Assembly: GCA_033964015.1 (NCBI GenBank)
Contig: CM066912.1
Location: 26,075,605-26,139,604, forward strand
Reading direction: 5' to 3'
DNA: 64,000 nt
DNA from: Scolanthus callimorphus
Taxonomy: Eukaryota; Cnidaria; Anthozoa; Actiniaria; Edwardsiidae
Each line of letters starts with the position of its first letter. The first letter of the stretch is position 1. The position numbers were made by a program, and so were the translations under genes. The notes beneath the pieces are model-generated. The model was not told the origin of the DNA and did no database searches. It worked only from the letters and a program-made list of their open reading frames with translations. Below, one piece after another: positions 43,031 through 53,854 of the stretch.

Positions 43031-43882
43031 AGTTTGCCAAAAACTGCCGACTTGCCGACGTTCCAAAACTTCGTTATTAGGAAATACCCTTATTTGGAAG
43101 ATCTGTAAGTATTTTTCCACATACATATTTGCGCCATTTTGTTTTTGTGCTAGGACGAGGGGCCTGAGGCGACCCACAGGCAGCCCGCGCGGATTTGTAT
43201 AAAAACGACAGCTATTTTGATATGCGTGCCCAGCGTACTGAGATGGATTGAGAGACAGGCAGTCTTTATAGTCGTTATCGACTGCGTGCATACTGTTATC
43301 GAATGTGTACATTACACTAGTGTCGAAATGTTTCTAAATTACAACTTGGAAATCGATATCAGAAAGTTACTTAACGCTGCTTCATTGATGATTGACTGTA
43401 CTTTCAGTACTTTGGCCATTTCTCACAAGTATGGCGGTGTGGAATGCAGGATGATGACAGGCAAGCAAGAAGGATTTTTAAATTGACAATCGCGAAACTC
43501 GCCACCTTGTCGCCGTCGACACCAAGTACTTTTTGTTTCTCTCACTCGATACGCGCATGCTCCAGGAATGATCACTGAGAGCGAAACTAATCAGACGATC
43601 CTATCAGATAACTATTAAAGAATATGTCAAACTTAAACAATTGGTCTGATGGATCGAGGAATAGCGAGATTAAAAGTGACTTTTTTCCCATGTTTTGAGC
43701 CTTCGCTGGCCATTCGTTACGGGACGATACTTCTCTGATTTGAGATGCGCAGAACAGCTGCGTAGTTGCGTGACAGGCTCCCTTAAAACACACAAATAAT
43801 GTTGATCATACTGGTGTGCGCTTGGCAGGGCAGCTCAGAGTCACTGCAAAACGAGACTCGATCATGGTTGACAGTTTGCATA

Positions 43883-44074
43883 AGGGGCCGACCATTTAAC
43901 TTTTGAGAGGGGGGGGGGGGGCTTTTTTGAAAAAAATATCCTGCACAGCAAAATGGTGACTAAAACCCTTATTTTTTATTTAAAAAAAATTCGCACCGCT
44001 TAACAGAGGTAGAAAAAAAAATCTTGCAATGACAAAAAAGCCCCCCCCCCTCAAAAGTTAAATGGTCGGCCCCT
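43883..44074. mobile_element. TIR element (GGGGCCGACCATTTAACTTT) with TAA duplication
   Basis: GGGGCCGACCATTTAACTTT then TGAG and a G run is mirrored by a C run, CTCAAAAGTTAAATGGTCGG and CCCC. The flanks are gcaTAA and TAAgcc, a PIF/Harbinger-like pattern. In the second block (from about 57222) the left end is deleted, leaving only TTTTGCACAGC onward. Confidence 0.75.
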
Positions 44075-44087
44075 AAGCCGAGGTTCC

Positions 44088-44246
44088 TACTCTGGGGCCT
44101 TATCTCGCCGCGAGTTTATGCGAGATAATGCGAGATAAGGGGAAAATGGTCCAATTGAAAGACGAGATAAAGCGAGATAATGCGAGATAATGAAAAATTG
44201 TGCCAATTAGAAGCTGCGAGATAAGGCGAGATAGGGTCCCAGAGTA
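44088..44246. mobile_element. GCGAGATAA palindromic element, intact
   Basis: TACTCTGGGGCCTTATCTCG at the left and GCGAGATAGGGTCCCAGAGT at the right. AATGCGAGATAA is repeated inside, with GGAAAATGGTCCAATTGAAA. It is the reference for the split copy at 18100-19190; the block-copy equivalent is 57378-57537. Confidence 0.75.
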
Positions 44247-44879
44247 CTGCCCTAGCCGAATGCATGACAAGGCATTCCGATCTTCTTGCTTGATCACGAT
44301 GCTGCAATTTATGGCCAAGGTCACTCGTCAAACTTGTAGCACTGACTGATCTACCATGAGCCCTCAGGCGAAAAGCCTCAACAATAGAAAAACTCGCCGT
44401 GCCGCTCTCACAATGAAGAAACGCAATGCCAATATAATGCGGCCACAAGTCACGACCACGATACGTACATTCAGGGAAACATATAGCGCTATATTCACTG
44501 TTTATCAACATTGCCATTCTAACCGGCTAATGTATCAACCGTAGATTGAATAGCGCCCTTTGTACTGTGAACCAAACGATCTATGGTTGGCACATTTATA
44601 ACAATGGATGGCGTCAGTGTGAATAGCGCTATAAAAGCGCAAGGGTGGCTGATGGCCCAAATGGACGATGCCTTAAGCTGGTTCTCACTGGATCGCCAGG
44701 CTTATCTCCAGTGTAAGAACTCACCAGCTGCGTCACAAAGCTTTCTTTGTTTGGTAGAACGAAGGTTCAACCAATCATGATTGAATAGTAACTAAACACA
44801 AAGGTGTCCTCAGGGAATGGTTCTTACACTGGAGATGACCCGGATCGCAAGTGCAACCGCGCACAAGTGCCAGGATATT

Positions 44880-45418
44880 AAACTCAGATATTTGCTTATG
44901 TGGTTCACACTAGAACGCAAGCACAGACGTAAGCGCATGAAAATCGAGACAATGCGCTCCCTTGCGCTTGTATTTGCGCTCTAGTACGAATTAAGAGAAC
45001 GCAAGGACAAGCAAACTAATTTTAATGAAAATGTTGAATTTAAGCTTGCGCTTGCTTCGCTGTTATTCACACTTGCTTTTGAGCTTGCGCCCTGCACTTG
45101 CGTTCGTGTGTCGGAGGGGTGTTTGAAAAGAAAAGTTATGAACATGCAAAAAAAGACAATCCAGACCCACGTTTCTAGCATTCCTGTTTTTAGTAACCCT
45201 CCTTATATTGATAAAATATCAGGATACTTAAACGTGCAAAACGAACACTTCTACACGCACTTGCGCCATTACTGCCGAATTCGTAGTGTCGCTTGACACG
45301 GCAAGCAAAAACACAGGCGTAGAGATAAATTAGCAATAAGCAAATTGCAGACGCAAAACTGGTAAAGCGCAAAGATAAACACAGACTGACAGACGCAATG
45401 CGCAATATGGGAGATACG
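44880..45418. repeat. GCAAGCGCAAG-rich repeat, second locus
   Basis: TTTGCTTATGTGGTTCACAC, CGCAAGCACAGACG and GCTTGCGCTTGC-type words occur in both orientations. It ends the duplicated block. Confidence 0.5.
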
Positions 45419-45424
45419 CAGACG

Positions 45425-45783
45425 CAGCGGCGTAGCCAGGAATTCTGAAGGAGGGGCCAAATAGTGAAAACATGGGACGAAAATTTTCAAATTTCCTTCA
45501 GCAAATACAGTAAATGTATGGGAAAATCTACCGAGCAAGGGGGGAGGGGAGGGGCCCTGGCACCCCCCTGACTACGCATATCAAGAAAATTTCGCCAAAA
45601 GCTGTCGTTTTGCCGACGTTGCAAAACTTGCTTATTAGGAAATTCCCCTTACCTTATTTGGAAGGTCTGTAAGTACTTTTCCTCATAACTTAGCGAAAAT
45701 AGCAAGAAATATAACCAAAACTTGCAGATACTCGAGAAACATTGCTCTCGTGGTCGCCATTTTGTTTTTACCCCCGCCGAGAG
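45425..45783 (+). repeat. Junction between the two block copies: two dispersed repeats
   Basis: A GCGTAGCCAGGAATTCTGAA member (to about 45575, with a GGGGGGAGGGGAGG run) is followed by a family-A member containing GCTGTCGTTTTGCCGACGTT and GTCGCCATTTTGTTTTTACC. The second block starts at GAGTTACATGATCATTTCG. Confidence 0.6.
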
Positions 45784-46600
45784 TTGAGTTACATGATCAT
45801 TTCGAAACAAAGGACAACTTCGTTCCCATGTCCTCAAACAATAGTCACGTGACTCAGCTGCCTCTTCCCGGTCTTGTGTCGACCAACCACCATCTTGAAA
45901 ATTACCCACAAGCCCTGTGGGGACGAGGTTGGAAAAGTCAAGGAATGCAGGGGATTATGGGAAGGATTAGCAGAGTGCGAGGGGTTCTGGGAAGGATTCG
46001 CAAGGCGCGCAATGGATTGTGGATCGGATGACAAATGAGAAAGAAGCGAGTCGCTACTTTTCTTCACTCATCGATCCATTGCGCGCCGCCTCGCTAATCC
46101 CTCCCATAATCCTCTACGCTCCTTGATTTTTCTACTGTCGCGACTCCTTGACCATTGACCTACTATAGCGACTGGGTACAGGTATGCCTGTGTTTCTCGT
46201 CTCATAGTGTTTCACGTCTCAAAGCCTCTCACAGCACTTACACCAGAACTTGAGGGAATTAAACAACCAAAGTACCAACACTGAATGATATATCTAACAT
46301 CCACTCATGATTGTAAATCGCAGTCCGCACCTTACTGATCAGGTCCACATCTGTAAACCGCATTCATATAACGCAAGAAACATATGTTACCGTTGCAAGG
46401 TTATTAAAAATGTCGGAAACTGACTTCCCATACTTGCATACTTGCAGCTCGTAAGCTGAATTACGCTGAGTCTCAACGGCGCCATTGGCGGCCAATTGGT
46501 CATAAGCACAGACGGGGGAGGTCACTGCCAGAGGGTTTATTACGTCCCTAGTGGTTCTTTGACGTCCTCCTGATACTGAGCAGAGTGGAAAGGCGAGACG

Positions 46601-46632
<32 letters not shown>

Positions 46633-48344
46633 TGAAACACAGTAGAACAAAGCTCAATTTATAATAGAGCGGATTTCAGATGACTGTCGTGAGTAATTCG
46701 CAATTACTTTGTAATTACTCCTATAGGTTTTGTTCAAAATTGGTGTAATTACTTTGCGACTGGTTTCACTACAGTCATATGAAATCCATTTCCATGAGCT
46801 AGTTTCGAACGAGACAAGAACAGAAAGAAAATTTCCTATGTTCCGGCCAGGAGTCGAACCCGAAACACGCACAGTGGAGAGACCGGCAACGCCGTGACGC
46901 CGAGCCAACCTTGCTACTAACGTATGTAGCCAGGGGGGGGGGGACTTTATACAATGCAGCACGGGCTTGTCCTATCCCTTAGGGTACAAAATTACCCAAC
47001 TGCTATCTCGTAACGGTATTCAAAGAGTCTGCTATCCCTGGGGTTCTCACGCCAATGGTTCTCACCCAATTTGCTATCCTTAGGGTAAAATCAATTTTCC
47101 CGACGAGCAACCCCGTCTATTTTTATGGGGAGCCTCCCCCCTCTATTTGGTGGCTGGGGCAAAACATAAAACGTCTGCAACCCTTAGCGTGTTCAATACG
47201 TGTTGCACGTTTTCACCTTCATTAATGGCCCTAACCTTCAAAGGCAGCACATATAAATTGCTTGCCTCTGACCTCTGACAGCTTTCTTGTTAACAGGGCG
47301 GCACAAAGTCTCAACAAGATTTATCCAAGCAATGACCTCCGCCCCTAGAAAATTAGCTTGAATTGATGACCTTAACCTCAGTACGCAGATACGAGTAGGA
47401 ATCCCCTGTATGTCCTATATTGCCACAAGTCTCGTCAATGACTTGTAGTGATACACACTTTGAAAACACGCGAACTCTTGGGTATGCATCATTTCTGATG
47501 GAAATCCTGATGAAACACGCTGTCTCCAGGGTCGTAGCCAGGGGGGCACAGTCCCCCCTTTCGGGGATTTTCCCACATTTGCTGAAGGAAATAACTTTCG
47601 TCCCATGTTTTCACTATCCGTCCCCCCCCCCCCCCCCCCAACCAAAATTCCTGACTACGCCCCTGGTCTCGTGTTTGAGATATTACTTTAAACCTCTCGT
47701 GGACCTATGAGGGACATTACCTCTCTGAATGTTCTCAACTGCAACCCTTAATATTCCCTCGAACGTTTATTCGTTATCCTCTGCAGTGGTAACCCAAAAC
47801 TGAAGTTTTTAGTTCCCAGATAAACTCGTTATTTTTTTATAAATATTTTTTGCGTGCGTTAGTCGCCTCCGTGGGGTAGCCAAAATACGGGTTCGTTTAT
47901 TGTTTGCATTAGCCACATATTTTGAGTTGTTTAGCTCTTCTCCCATTTGAGCTATAGCTACCGAAGTCAGACTGTTTTTGACCTTGTAGATGGGCTCTTT
48001 AACTAATCATGTAGGTACTCAACCCCATTTCTTGTTTTATTATTTTTCACGCACTTTTCTGGTATTGTTTCATGAAATGCTTTCGAGAAACTTTAGAGGC
48101 AAGCAAAACAGCTCCGTCGCTTTCGAAACAGGCTAAAACGCAAACGGGTTCAAACGCAAACGGACTCAAACGCGCATTCTAGTGCGTTTTACACAGTGGA
48201 ATGTTCTAGTCAAGCATTGTTGGACTTCCATCGACTAGACTAACTCTAGATTAACAAATTGATCCGTTGTTGAAACCCTCTTGGTGACAGTCAATCAGTT
48301 CGATCTACACTTCAAGTAAAAGACTGAACATCGATATAAATTAG
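45784..48344 (+). repeat. Duplicated block, copy 2, left part
   Basis: It matches 39286-41795 and includes the SINE (about 46470-46925) with the same nested TIR element. An insertion relative to copy 1 is present at 47535-47620: GGGGGGCACAGTCCCCCC and CCCACATTTGCTGAAGGAAA, part of the 19650-type repeat. It ends at ATATAAATTAG, where the retrotransposon begins. Confidence 0.85.
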
Positions 48345-48446
48345 TAAAACTCATCGTCTGATAAGTTTGGAGCTGGGTACGGTGCGCAACGGTCGCGGAC
48401 CGTGCGCTATCGGAGGAACCATGGCAACGGGCCACAGCTCCCCGCC
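48345..48446 (-). repeat. Ngaro split repeat B2 (102 bp)
   Basis: It begins TAAAACTCATCGTCTGATAA on the plus strand and ends CCACAGCTCCCCGCC. It is identical to 48704-48805. Confidence 0.9.
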
Positions 48447-48507
48447 CGATACCCGTCACACTGATTTCACAGTGGAGAATTATACTTACCAGGAGAGGGT
48501 GGGTGGG

Positions 48508-48703
48508 AGAAAAACAACCTTTTAGCGAAAGGTTTTAATGCTTTCCAACTCTGAGCACGCTTCCAAGCTCCACCGATAGGGGAGGCCCGTCTTAAGCCGA
48601 AGGGGCGCCGAGCCCCGAGACAGCCCCGACCAGCGCACGAACGATGTCGGGAAAAAGTAGCAATGACTCGGTTTTACTTCGTTTAAATTACATTCAAACA
48701 CAT
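48508..48703 (-). repeat. Ngaro split repeat A2 (196 bp)
   Basis: AGAAAAACAACCTTTTAGCG to TACATTCAAACACAT, identical or nearly so to the left terminal repeat 54918-55113. Confidence 0.9.
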
Positions 48704-48805
48704 TAAAACTCATCGTCTGATAAGTTTGGAGCTGGGTACGGTGCGCAACGGTCGCGGACCGTGCGCTATCGGAGGAACCATGGCAACGGGCCACAGCTCC
48801 CCGCC
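48704..48805 (-). repeat. Ngaro split repeat B1 (102 bp)
   Basis: Second copy of the 48345-48446 sequence, adjoining the recombinase gene's 3' side. Confidence 0.9.
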
Positions 48806-48916
48806 AAACGGTACTTGAAAAGGAAGGGACTGTGGCGAGAGCCATGGTGCCCCCGTCTCCAAACCTAGCAAGTACCGAAGACACAAGTACTAAACACCAT
48901 GAATCCGAGCTTTAAT

Positions 48917-49952
48917 TCACACTAAATGCGAAGCCGCGGCGGCGAGAACATCAACTGGAGTGCGGATGTAGCCCTTATACGCGCTACTCGACCAACGGCC
49001 GAGGGCTTGGATAAGGTGATCCGGGAGACCGTTACGAGCGGCAACGGTAGCAGCGCCAATGCGAAAACTATGGCTAGCGTAGTTTCCAGGAACGTTGGCC
49101 GTCACAAAAATCTGCCTGAGCCATTCCGTCAACGTTTTGCGCGACAGCGGTTGTCCCGATTGCAGCAGGAATAGCGGACCCGGGGCTCCGCCTCGTAGAT
49201 TCAAGTAAGCAAAAGCGCCTCCACCGCGCAGAGAGGGGGCTTTGCCCTACCTATAAACACAAAGGTCCCTTGCGGAAAGGGTCGGTTTTTGACGCCTTGA
49301 TGTTGATCCTAATGCAGTGTGGCGAGTCCGAGGAATCCAAAGTAATATCTGAGACGCTGAGATGAATTGATGGCAAATAGACGCGTAAACTATCGACCGT
49401 GAACTCGGCCGATCGCAAGAAGCCGAAGAAGGCCAGGCAGCAAGCAGCCCAAAACATGACGTGGTCGGGGATCGAAAAGTCCAAATGACTATGAATAACC
49501 AGCATTAGCTCACCGGTGATTGGTAGGCGATTCGGGGCCTTAGTTCCTTGGAGACGTTTGATCCCTTTCATCACTCTCTCTAGCCTTAAGCAGTTGGCAA
49601 GCGGGTCCCCGAAGCCTTGTTCCACATGTAAGGCACGCACGGCAGAAAGGTAGACTTTAATTGATCCGTGTTGCAACGTCTCTGAGAGGTGAGACGCAAA
49701 GAGACACAGGGTCCATTCATCTACCGGGCAAGGGGAACCTGTTAGCGGATGTACCTTACCTAGCTGAGCGCAAAAGGATATAAATCTTCTCTGGCCAGAG
49801 GCGTAGGACTTCCGCGTGGAAGGGGCCAAGCCTTGTAACAAAAGTTCCTGGCATCGAGCTTCTAAGGGGAGACCAAGTGAAGGAGCAATTCTGGTGGAAG
49901 TGGAGTCGGCGATGGGTTGGCCCACGGAGCCAGACGGAGGAACTCCTGCCAT
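48917..49952 (-). pseudogene. Tyrosine recombinase of the Ngaro-type element (two frameshifts)
   Basis: It starts at MAGVPPSGSVGQPIADS, overlapping the reverse-transcriptase frame by 91 bases. The N-terminal part has a phage-integrase-like SAM domain (LAPSTRKSYASGQRRFISFC). The catalytic part shows the first Arg in FFGFLRSAEFTV, then KASKTDPFRKG. After a break come HSFRIGAATVAARNG (the H-x-x-R box) and GRWSSSAYKGYIRTP with the nucleophile Tyr. Between 49251 and 49204 two one-base losses shift the frame: one at GGGACCTTTGTG, one in GGCGCTTTTGCTTAC (a short T run). The middle frame reads FVFIGRAKPPLCAVEAL. All four catalytic residues survive, so the enzyme is broken only by the indels, which could be sequencing errors. 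Confidence 0.85.
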
Positions 49953-51496
49953 TGAAAGCGAGACAACGCGTCAGCGATCGGATTCAAGACTCCTGGCACA
50001 TGCGCAGCAGTGAAGGAAAAGGAGTGTAGAACAGAGGCTAGAAGTAAGGAGCGCACAAGCCGCATAATGCTAGGGACTTTAGAGGTCCTGGAGTTCAAAA
50101 TAAAAACAACTGAGGCGTTATCGCTATTAAACCGCACGTGTTGTCGGCCCCAGTGCTTCCCCCAAACATGAGCCGCGATTACAATTGGGAATAACTCTTT
50201 GTAGGCAATGGACTGGGAAGCCTGGGCCCCATGCCAGATGCCATTGAACCACGCTGAGCCAAAGAAGGCGCCATAGCCCAAAGATCCGGCGGCATCCGAG
50301 GTTACCTCAATGGAAGGGGAGGCAGTCATACCAGGGTATAACCAGAAACTCACCCCATTCCAAGACTCAAGAAAGAGGTCCCACCATTCCAAGTCGAGGC
50401 GAAATTCGACATTAATTCTGATCGGATGGTTCGGGTGACGAAAACAACATAAGAGATCTATCATCCGGCGGATGAAGGCCCGCCCCGGCCATACAACTTT
50501 CGCTGCGTGATGAAGAATACCGATCAAGGATTCGAGCTCGCGTTTGGTGCAATTTGGTTTGGAAATCCAGGTCTGAATGATCGCTCGGACTTCGGCTAGT
50601 TTATCGTTCGGCAGTCGTGCAATGCGTTCCTCTGAGTCAAGCTCAATGCCTAGGATAGTAAGAACTTTCGAGGGGCCCTCACATTTATCAGGATGAAGGG
50701 GCAAACCAAGATCCGAGCAGACCTGAAGGGCCGTTGCAAAATCCCGAGCACAATCTGGCGAATCAGGCGGGCCGGCTAAGATGAAATCGTCGAGGTAATG
50801 GACCAAGTGAAACACCCGGTGGTTGTGTATTAGGATCCATTCGACCGCGGATGCCACAGAGTTAAAAATGTACGGCGCGGACCGGAGACCGAAAGGGAGG
50901 GCAAGGTCAACGTAGAACAAGCCCCGCCATTTCAAACCTAACAAGTGACGGTCAGACGGGTGGATAGGAATGTTGCGATAGGCAGACAAAACGTCGAATT
51001 TGGCCATGAGGGCCCCTGGGGCGAAAGAGTCGACCATACGGATGACATCATCCACCTTAATATACTGAAGGGAAAACTCCTCACCCGAGATGCCATCGTT
51101 GACACTAGCGCCTTCTGGGAATGACAGGTCGACGATAAGTCGCCATTTGCCTGGCTGGCCCCTTTTGGGGATAACTCCAAATTTGCTGACGTGCAGGTTA
51201 GGTAAGGGAGGGTGCTCGAACGGGCCCGCGACTCTCCCTAGAGTAACCTCATTAGCGATGTAAGCGTCGATAATATCTCGGTGTTGGTAAGCCGAGTGTT
51301 TATTGCGACAGGCGGATTTCAGGTTGGGTAACCCATTGAACCCTATACCAAACCCGTAGCGCAAGCCATTAACCACGTAAGAGACAAATGATGGGTCTGG
51401 GTGTCCCTGTAGCTCTTTTGCGATCCTGTCAGGCCGAAGAGGGGTGACCGAGCGGACTGATGGCAGAAGACCTGAAAGACAACGGTTGACGCTCAC
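49862..51496 (-). CDS. Reverse transcriptase-RNase H of the Ngaro-type element
   Basis: An uninterrupted 544-residue frame. RT motifs in order are HVSKFGVIPKRG and WRLIVDLSFPEGASVND (A-side fingers), then AKFDVLSAYRNIPIHP, PFGLRSAPYIFN and the catalytic HYLDDFILAG. GIELDSEERIARLP comes next as thumb. The RNase H domain begins at VTSDAAGSLGYGAFF (Asp), with KELFPI (Glu), FNSDNASVVFILN (Asp) and HVPGVLNPIADALSR (Asp); all four acidic residues are present. In the DIRS/Ngaro superfamily this enzyme copies the element's RNA into a circular DNA that the recombinase inserts. The Met start MSVNRCLSGLLPSVRS may be internal; translation could begin upstream by readthrough or splicing from gag. Confidence 0.93.
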   Translation of the reverse strand: MSVNRCLSGLLPSVRSVTPLRPDRIAKELQGHPDPSFVSYVVNGLRYGFGIGFNGLPNLKSACRNKHSAYQHRDIIDAYIANEVTLGRVAGPFEHPPLPNLHVSKFGVIPKRGQPGKWRLIVDLSFPEGASVNDGISGEEFSLQYIKVDDVIRMVDSFAPGALMAKFDVLSAYRNIPIHPSDRHLLGLKWRGLFYVDLALPFGLRSAPYIFNSVASAVEWILIHNHRVFHLVHYLDDFILAGPPDSPDCARDFATALQVCSDLGLPLHPDKCEGPSKVLTILGIELDSEERIARLPNDKLAEVRAIIQTWISKPNCTKRELESLIGILHHAAKVVWPGRAFIRRMIDLLCCFRHPNHPIRINVEFRLDLEWWDLFLESWNGVSFWLYPGMTASPSIEVTSDAAGSLGYGAFFGSAWFNGIWHGAQASQSIAYKELFPIVIAAHVWGKHWGRQHVRFNSDNASVVFILNSRTSKVPSIMRLVRSLLLASVLHSFSFTAAHVPGVLNPIADALSRFQWQEFLRLAPWANPSPTPLPPELLLHLVSP

Positions 51497-51589
51497 TGAA
51501 GAGCTACACGGTGTCCAATCGGTCTAGTAGCCATGGCAGACCCAGAAGGACCTTAGGGGAGGCCCTAAGTAGGGGGGGGGGGGGGGTGC

Positions 51590-52870
51590 TCGACTGCGGT
51601 CATGGTCTCTAGCCCTCGGAAGCGATATCCCGCCTAGTCCAAGGTTGGGCAAGGAAGGGAGGTGGCTCAGCCAGCCTCACGACAGGACTGGGCTGAGGCC
51701 TACTGGGTGAGGAAAGATGACCCTGAACCCCTCATGAAGGCCCACATACAGTGGATGACGATCGATACTATGCAAGGGTGTGGAAAGACGCAGCCCTCCC
51801 AACCTGCCAAAACGTTGACTCCAAGGGGGGGGGGGGGTTGCCTTGCCCGATGGAGAGGGGGTTCTGGCTGCAGCCCAGGCCCCCCATTAATAGGGCGGCG
51901 GCCCACAAAGCCGGAATGCGGTCACGGCCCGGGTAATCAGAATGTCGATCGAGACTATGCAATGTCCTGGAGAGGCGCGGCCCTCCGAAGCTGCCATGCC
52001 GATGGTGAGGGGGGGATCTGATTGCACCCCCGGCCCCTGATTGATAGGGCGGCGGCCCACAAAGCCAGAATGCGGTGATGGCCCGTATAATCAGAATGTC
52101 GATCGAGACTATGCAATGTCCTGGAAAAGGCGCGGCCCTCCGATGCTGCCATGCCGATGGAGAGGGGGATCTGATTGCAATCCAGGCCCCTGATTGATAG
52201 GACGGCGGCCCACGAAGCCAGACTGCGGTCATGGCCTGCCAAATGTGAAAGTCAAGCGAGACTATGCAAGGTCTTGGATAGGCGTGACCCTCCTACCATG
52301 CCATGGCCTAAGGGGTGGATATGACTGCGGTCAAAATCCCCTGGAGAATAGGGCGGCGGCCCACGAAGCCAGACTGCGGTCATGGCCTGCCAAATGTGAA
52401 AGTCAAGCGAGACTATGCAAGATCTTGGATAGGCGTGACCCTCCTACCATGTCATGGCCTAAGGGGTGGATATGACTGCGGTCAAAATCCCCTGGAGAAT
52501 AGGGCGGCGGCCCTCAGAACCAGACTGCGGTCATGGCTCACTTAACGTGTAGGCTGATTAAGACTATACCTGCAAGGACCAGGAAGCGGAGAGGGGAGAC
52601 ATCCAGACAGCGGTCATGGCCCACAAATGTGAATGCTGCTTGAGAATTAGCAGGATCTTGGAGGGTCGCGGCCCTCACTACCCCGCCGTTTACTGGGGAG
52701 GGGAGGGGGGGGGGGGGGGGGGGGGGGGGGGCTGCCGACAGTCAAACATGAGATAGGGCGGCGGCCCTCTGAGCCGGTCTGCGGTCGTGGCCCACGACCT
52801 GTGTATGTGGATTGAGGCGCTGCGAGATCCCGAGAGGCGCGGCCCGCCCCATCCATAGACCATATCGATA
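51590..52870. repeat. Approximately 150-bp tandem repeat inside the retrotransposon
   Basis: GGGCGGCGGCCC (or one-base variants) occurs at about 51893, 52047, 52200, 52350, 52501 and 52754. It is accompanied by GACTGCGGTCATGGCC, AGACTATGCAAGGTCTTGGA and GGCGCGGCCCTCC. The two units 52200-52350 and 52350-52500 are nearly identical. G runs interrupt it at 51570, 51823 and 52700-52732. It has no coding role that I can see. Confidence 0.85.
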
Positions 52871-53074
52871 ATTCTGTTGCATATCAAGATAGCAGTGTCG
52901 ACTTTCTAGAGATTGACCGGGCTTCCTGTGGTATCTTGTCTACCTTGTTGCCAGGCTCTTGACCGTGAACAACACAGTGAAAAATGCACATAGCATCTTT
53001 CCTCGAGTAATTTGAGTTTTGGTTGAGTTTTAAGCTTTCTAAGCCAATTGAATATTAAAAAAAATACTGGGATT

Positions 53075-53575
53075 CTAAATATGGTATGCAGATATTCCTT
53101 ATAAGGAAGTTGGAGAATGTCGACACTTTTTCAAGGGAACTATCTTGATATGCTTGCTAAATGCACTTGGAGGACTGGGTTGAGTCACGCGTGGGCTAGC
53201 CGTGGTTACCCAGCAAAATCAATGGAGGCAGATCGAGAACCCGCATCTCAGTGATTCCTGCGAGTTTACATTGATTTTCAAGAAAGTGCTGTCGTTTTCA
53301 TGGCAAATCCGCCCGGACTCCCTGTGGTACTCAAAACGTGTCTCAGGCCCTTTGGCGGGGGGCACAAAATGGCGCCCAATTTAGAGATCGATGTTGCTCA
53401 AGTATCTGCAAGTTGGTAATTTTTTATTTTATTTTTTTTTTATTTTTATTATTCGCTAATATATGAGGAAAATTAATGCAGACTTCCTAAATAAGGTGTG
53501 GGGAATTTCCTAATAAGGAAGTGCAACGTCGGCAAATTGATGGCTCGGCGAATTTATTTTATTTTATTTTAGTTT
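53075..53575 (+). repeat. Family-A-like dispersed repeats inside the retrotransposon
   Basis: TCCTTATAAGGAAGTTGG..TGTCGACA and, further on, GTGCTGTCGTTTTCATGGCA, AGATCGATGTTGCTCAAGTA and TTTCCTAATAAGGAAGTGCA resemble 4020-4290 and 45590-45790. They lie between gag and the reverse transcriptase and are likely later insertions. Confidence 0.55.
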
Positions 53576-53579
53576 CTGG

Positions 53580-53645
53580 TCTTATATGCTGGGGGGGGGG
53601 GGGGGTCTGGTCTTATATGCTGAGGGGGGGGGGGGGGGGGTGTAC
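53580..53645 (+). repeat. Duplicated TCTGGTCTTATATGCTG plus G runs
   Basis: Two copies of TCTGGTCTTATATGCTG, each followed by a G run of 15 or more. Confidence 0.85.
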
Positions 53646-53854
53646 TGAACGGAATAAATCCAAAATACCGCTGACTGACACCTGAGATATGGGACCTATC
53701 TATCCAACAACCGTTTCGGGTTAGCGATTCAATACGACCATTCCTGAATACAACAGTAACTGCCTGAATTTAATATCTTAGGCAAAATAGAGAACTAAAC
53801 GGAGAGAACTTCACAGTACACCATACGCGTGCTTGGGGAAGTCTAAATCAGTTC

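Larger units (their letters stand above)
39286..45418 (+). repeat. Duplicated block, copy 1 (uninterrupted)
   Basis: From GAGT(C/T)ACATGATCATTTCG this block matches 45784-48344 and then 55114-58720 in the same order and orientation, at roughly 95-98% identity. Differences are mostly one-base indels and small deletions. Copy 1 reads TATAAATTAGCAAACCCTGC without a break at 41780-41800, where copy 2 holds the retrotransposon. The block contains SINEs, TIR elements and simple repeats but no convincing gene. The identical 89-codon frame at 43217/56573 is no better conserved than its surroundings. Confidence 0.85.

Noticed and set aside
43217..43486. Protein-coding gene because the 89-codon frame is identical at 56573-56842
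   Set aside because: The whole surrounding block is duplicated at near identity, so identity gives no sign of selection on the protein.
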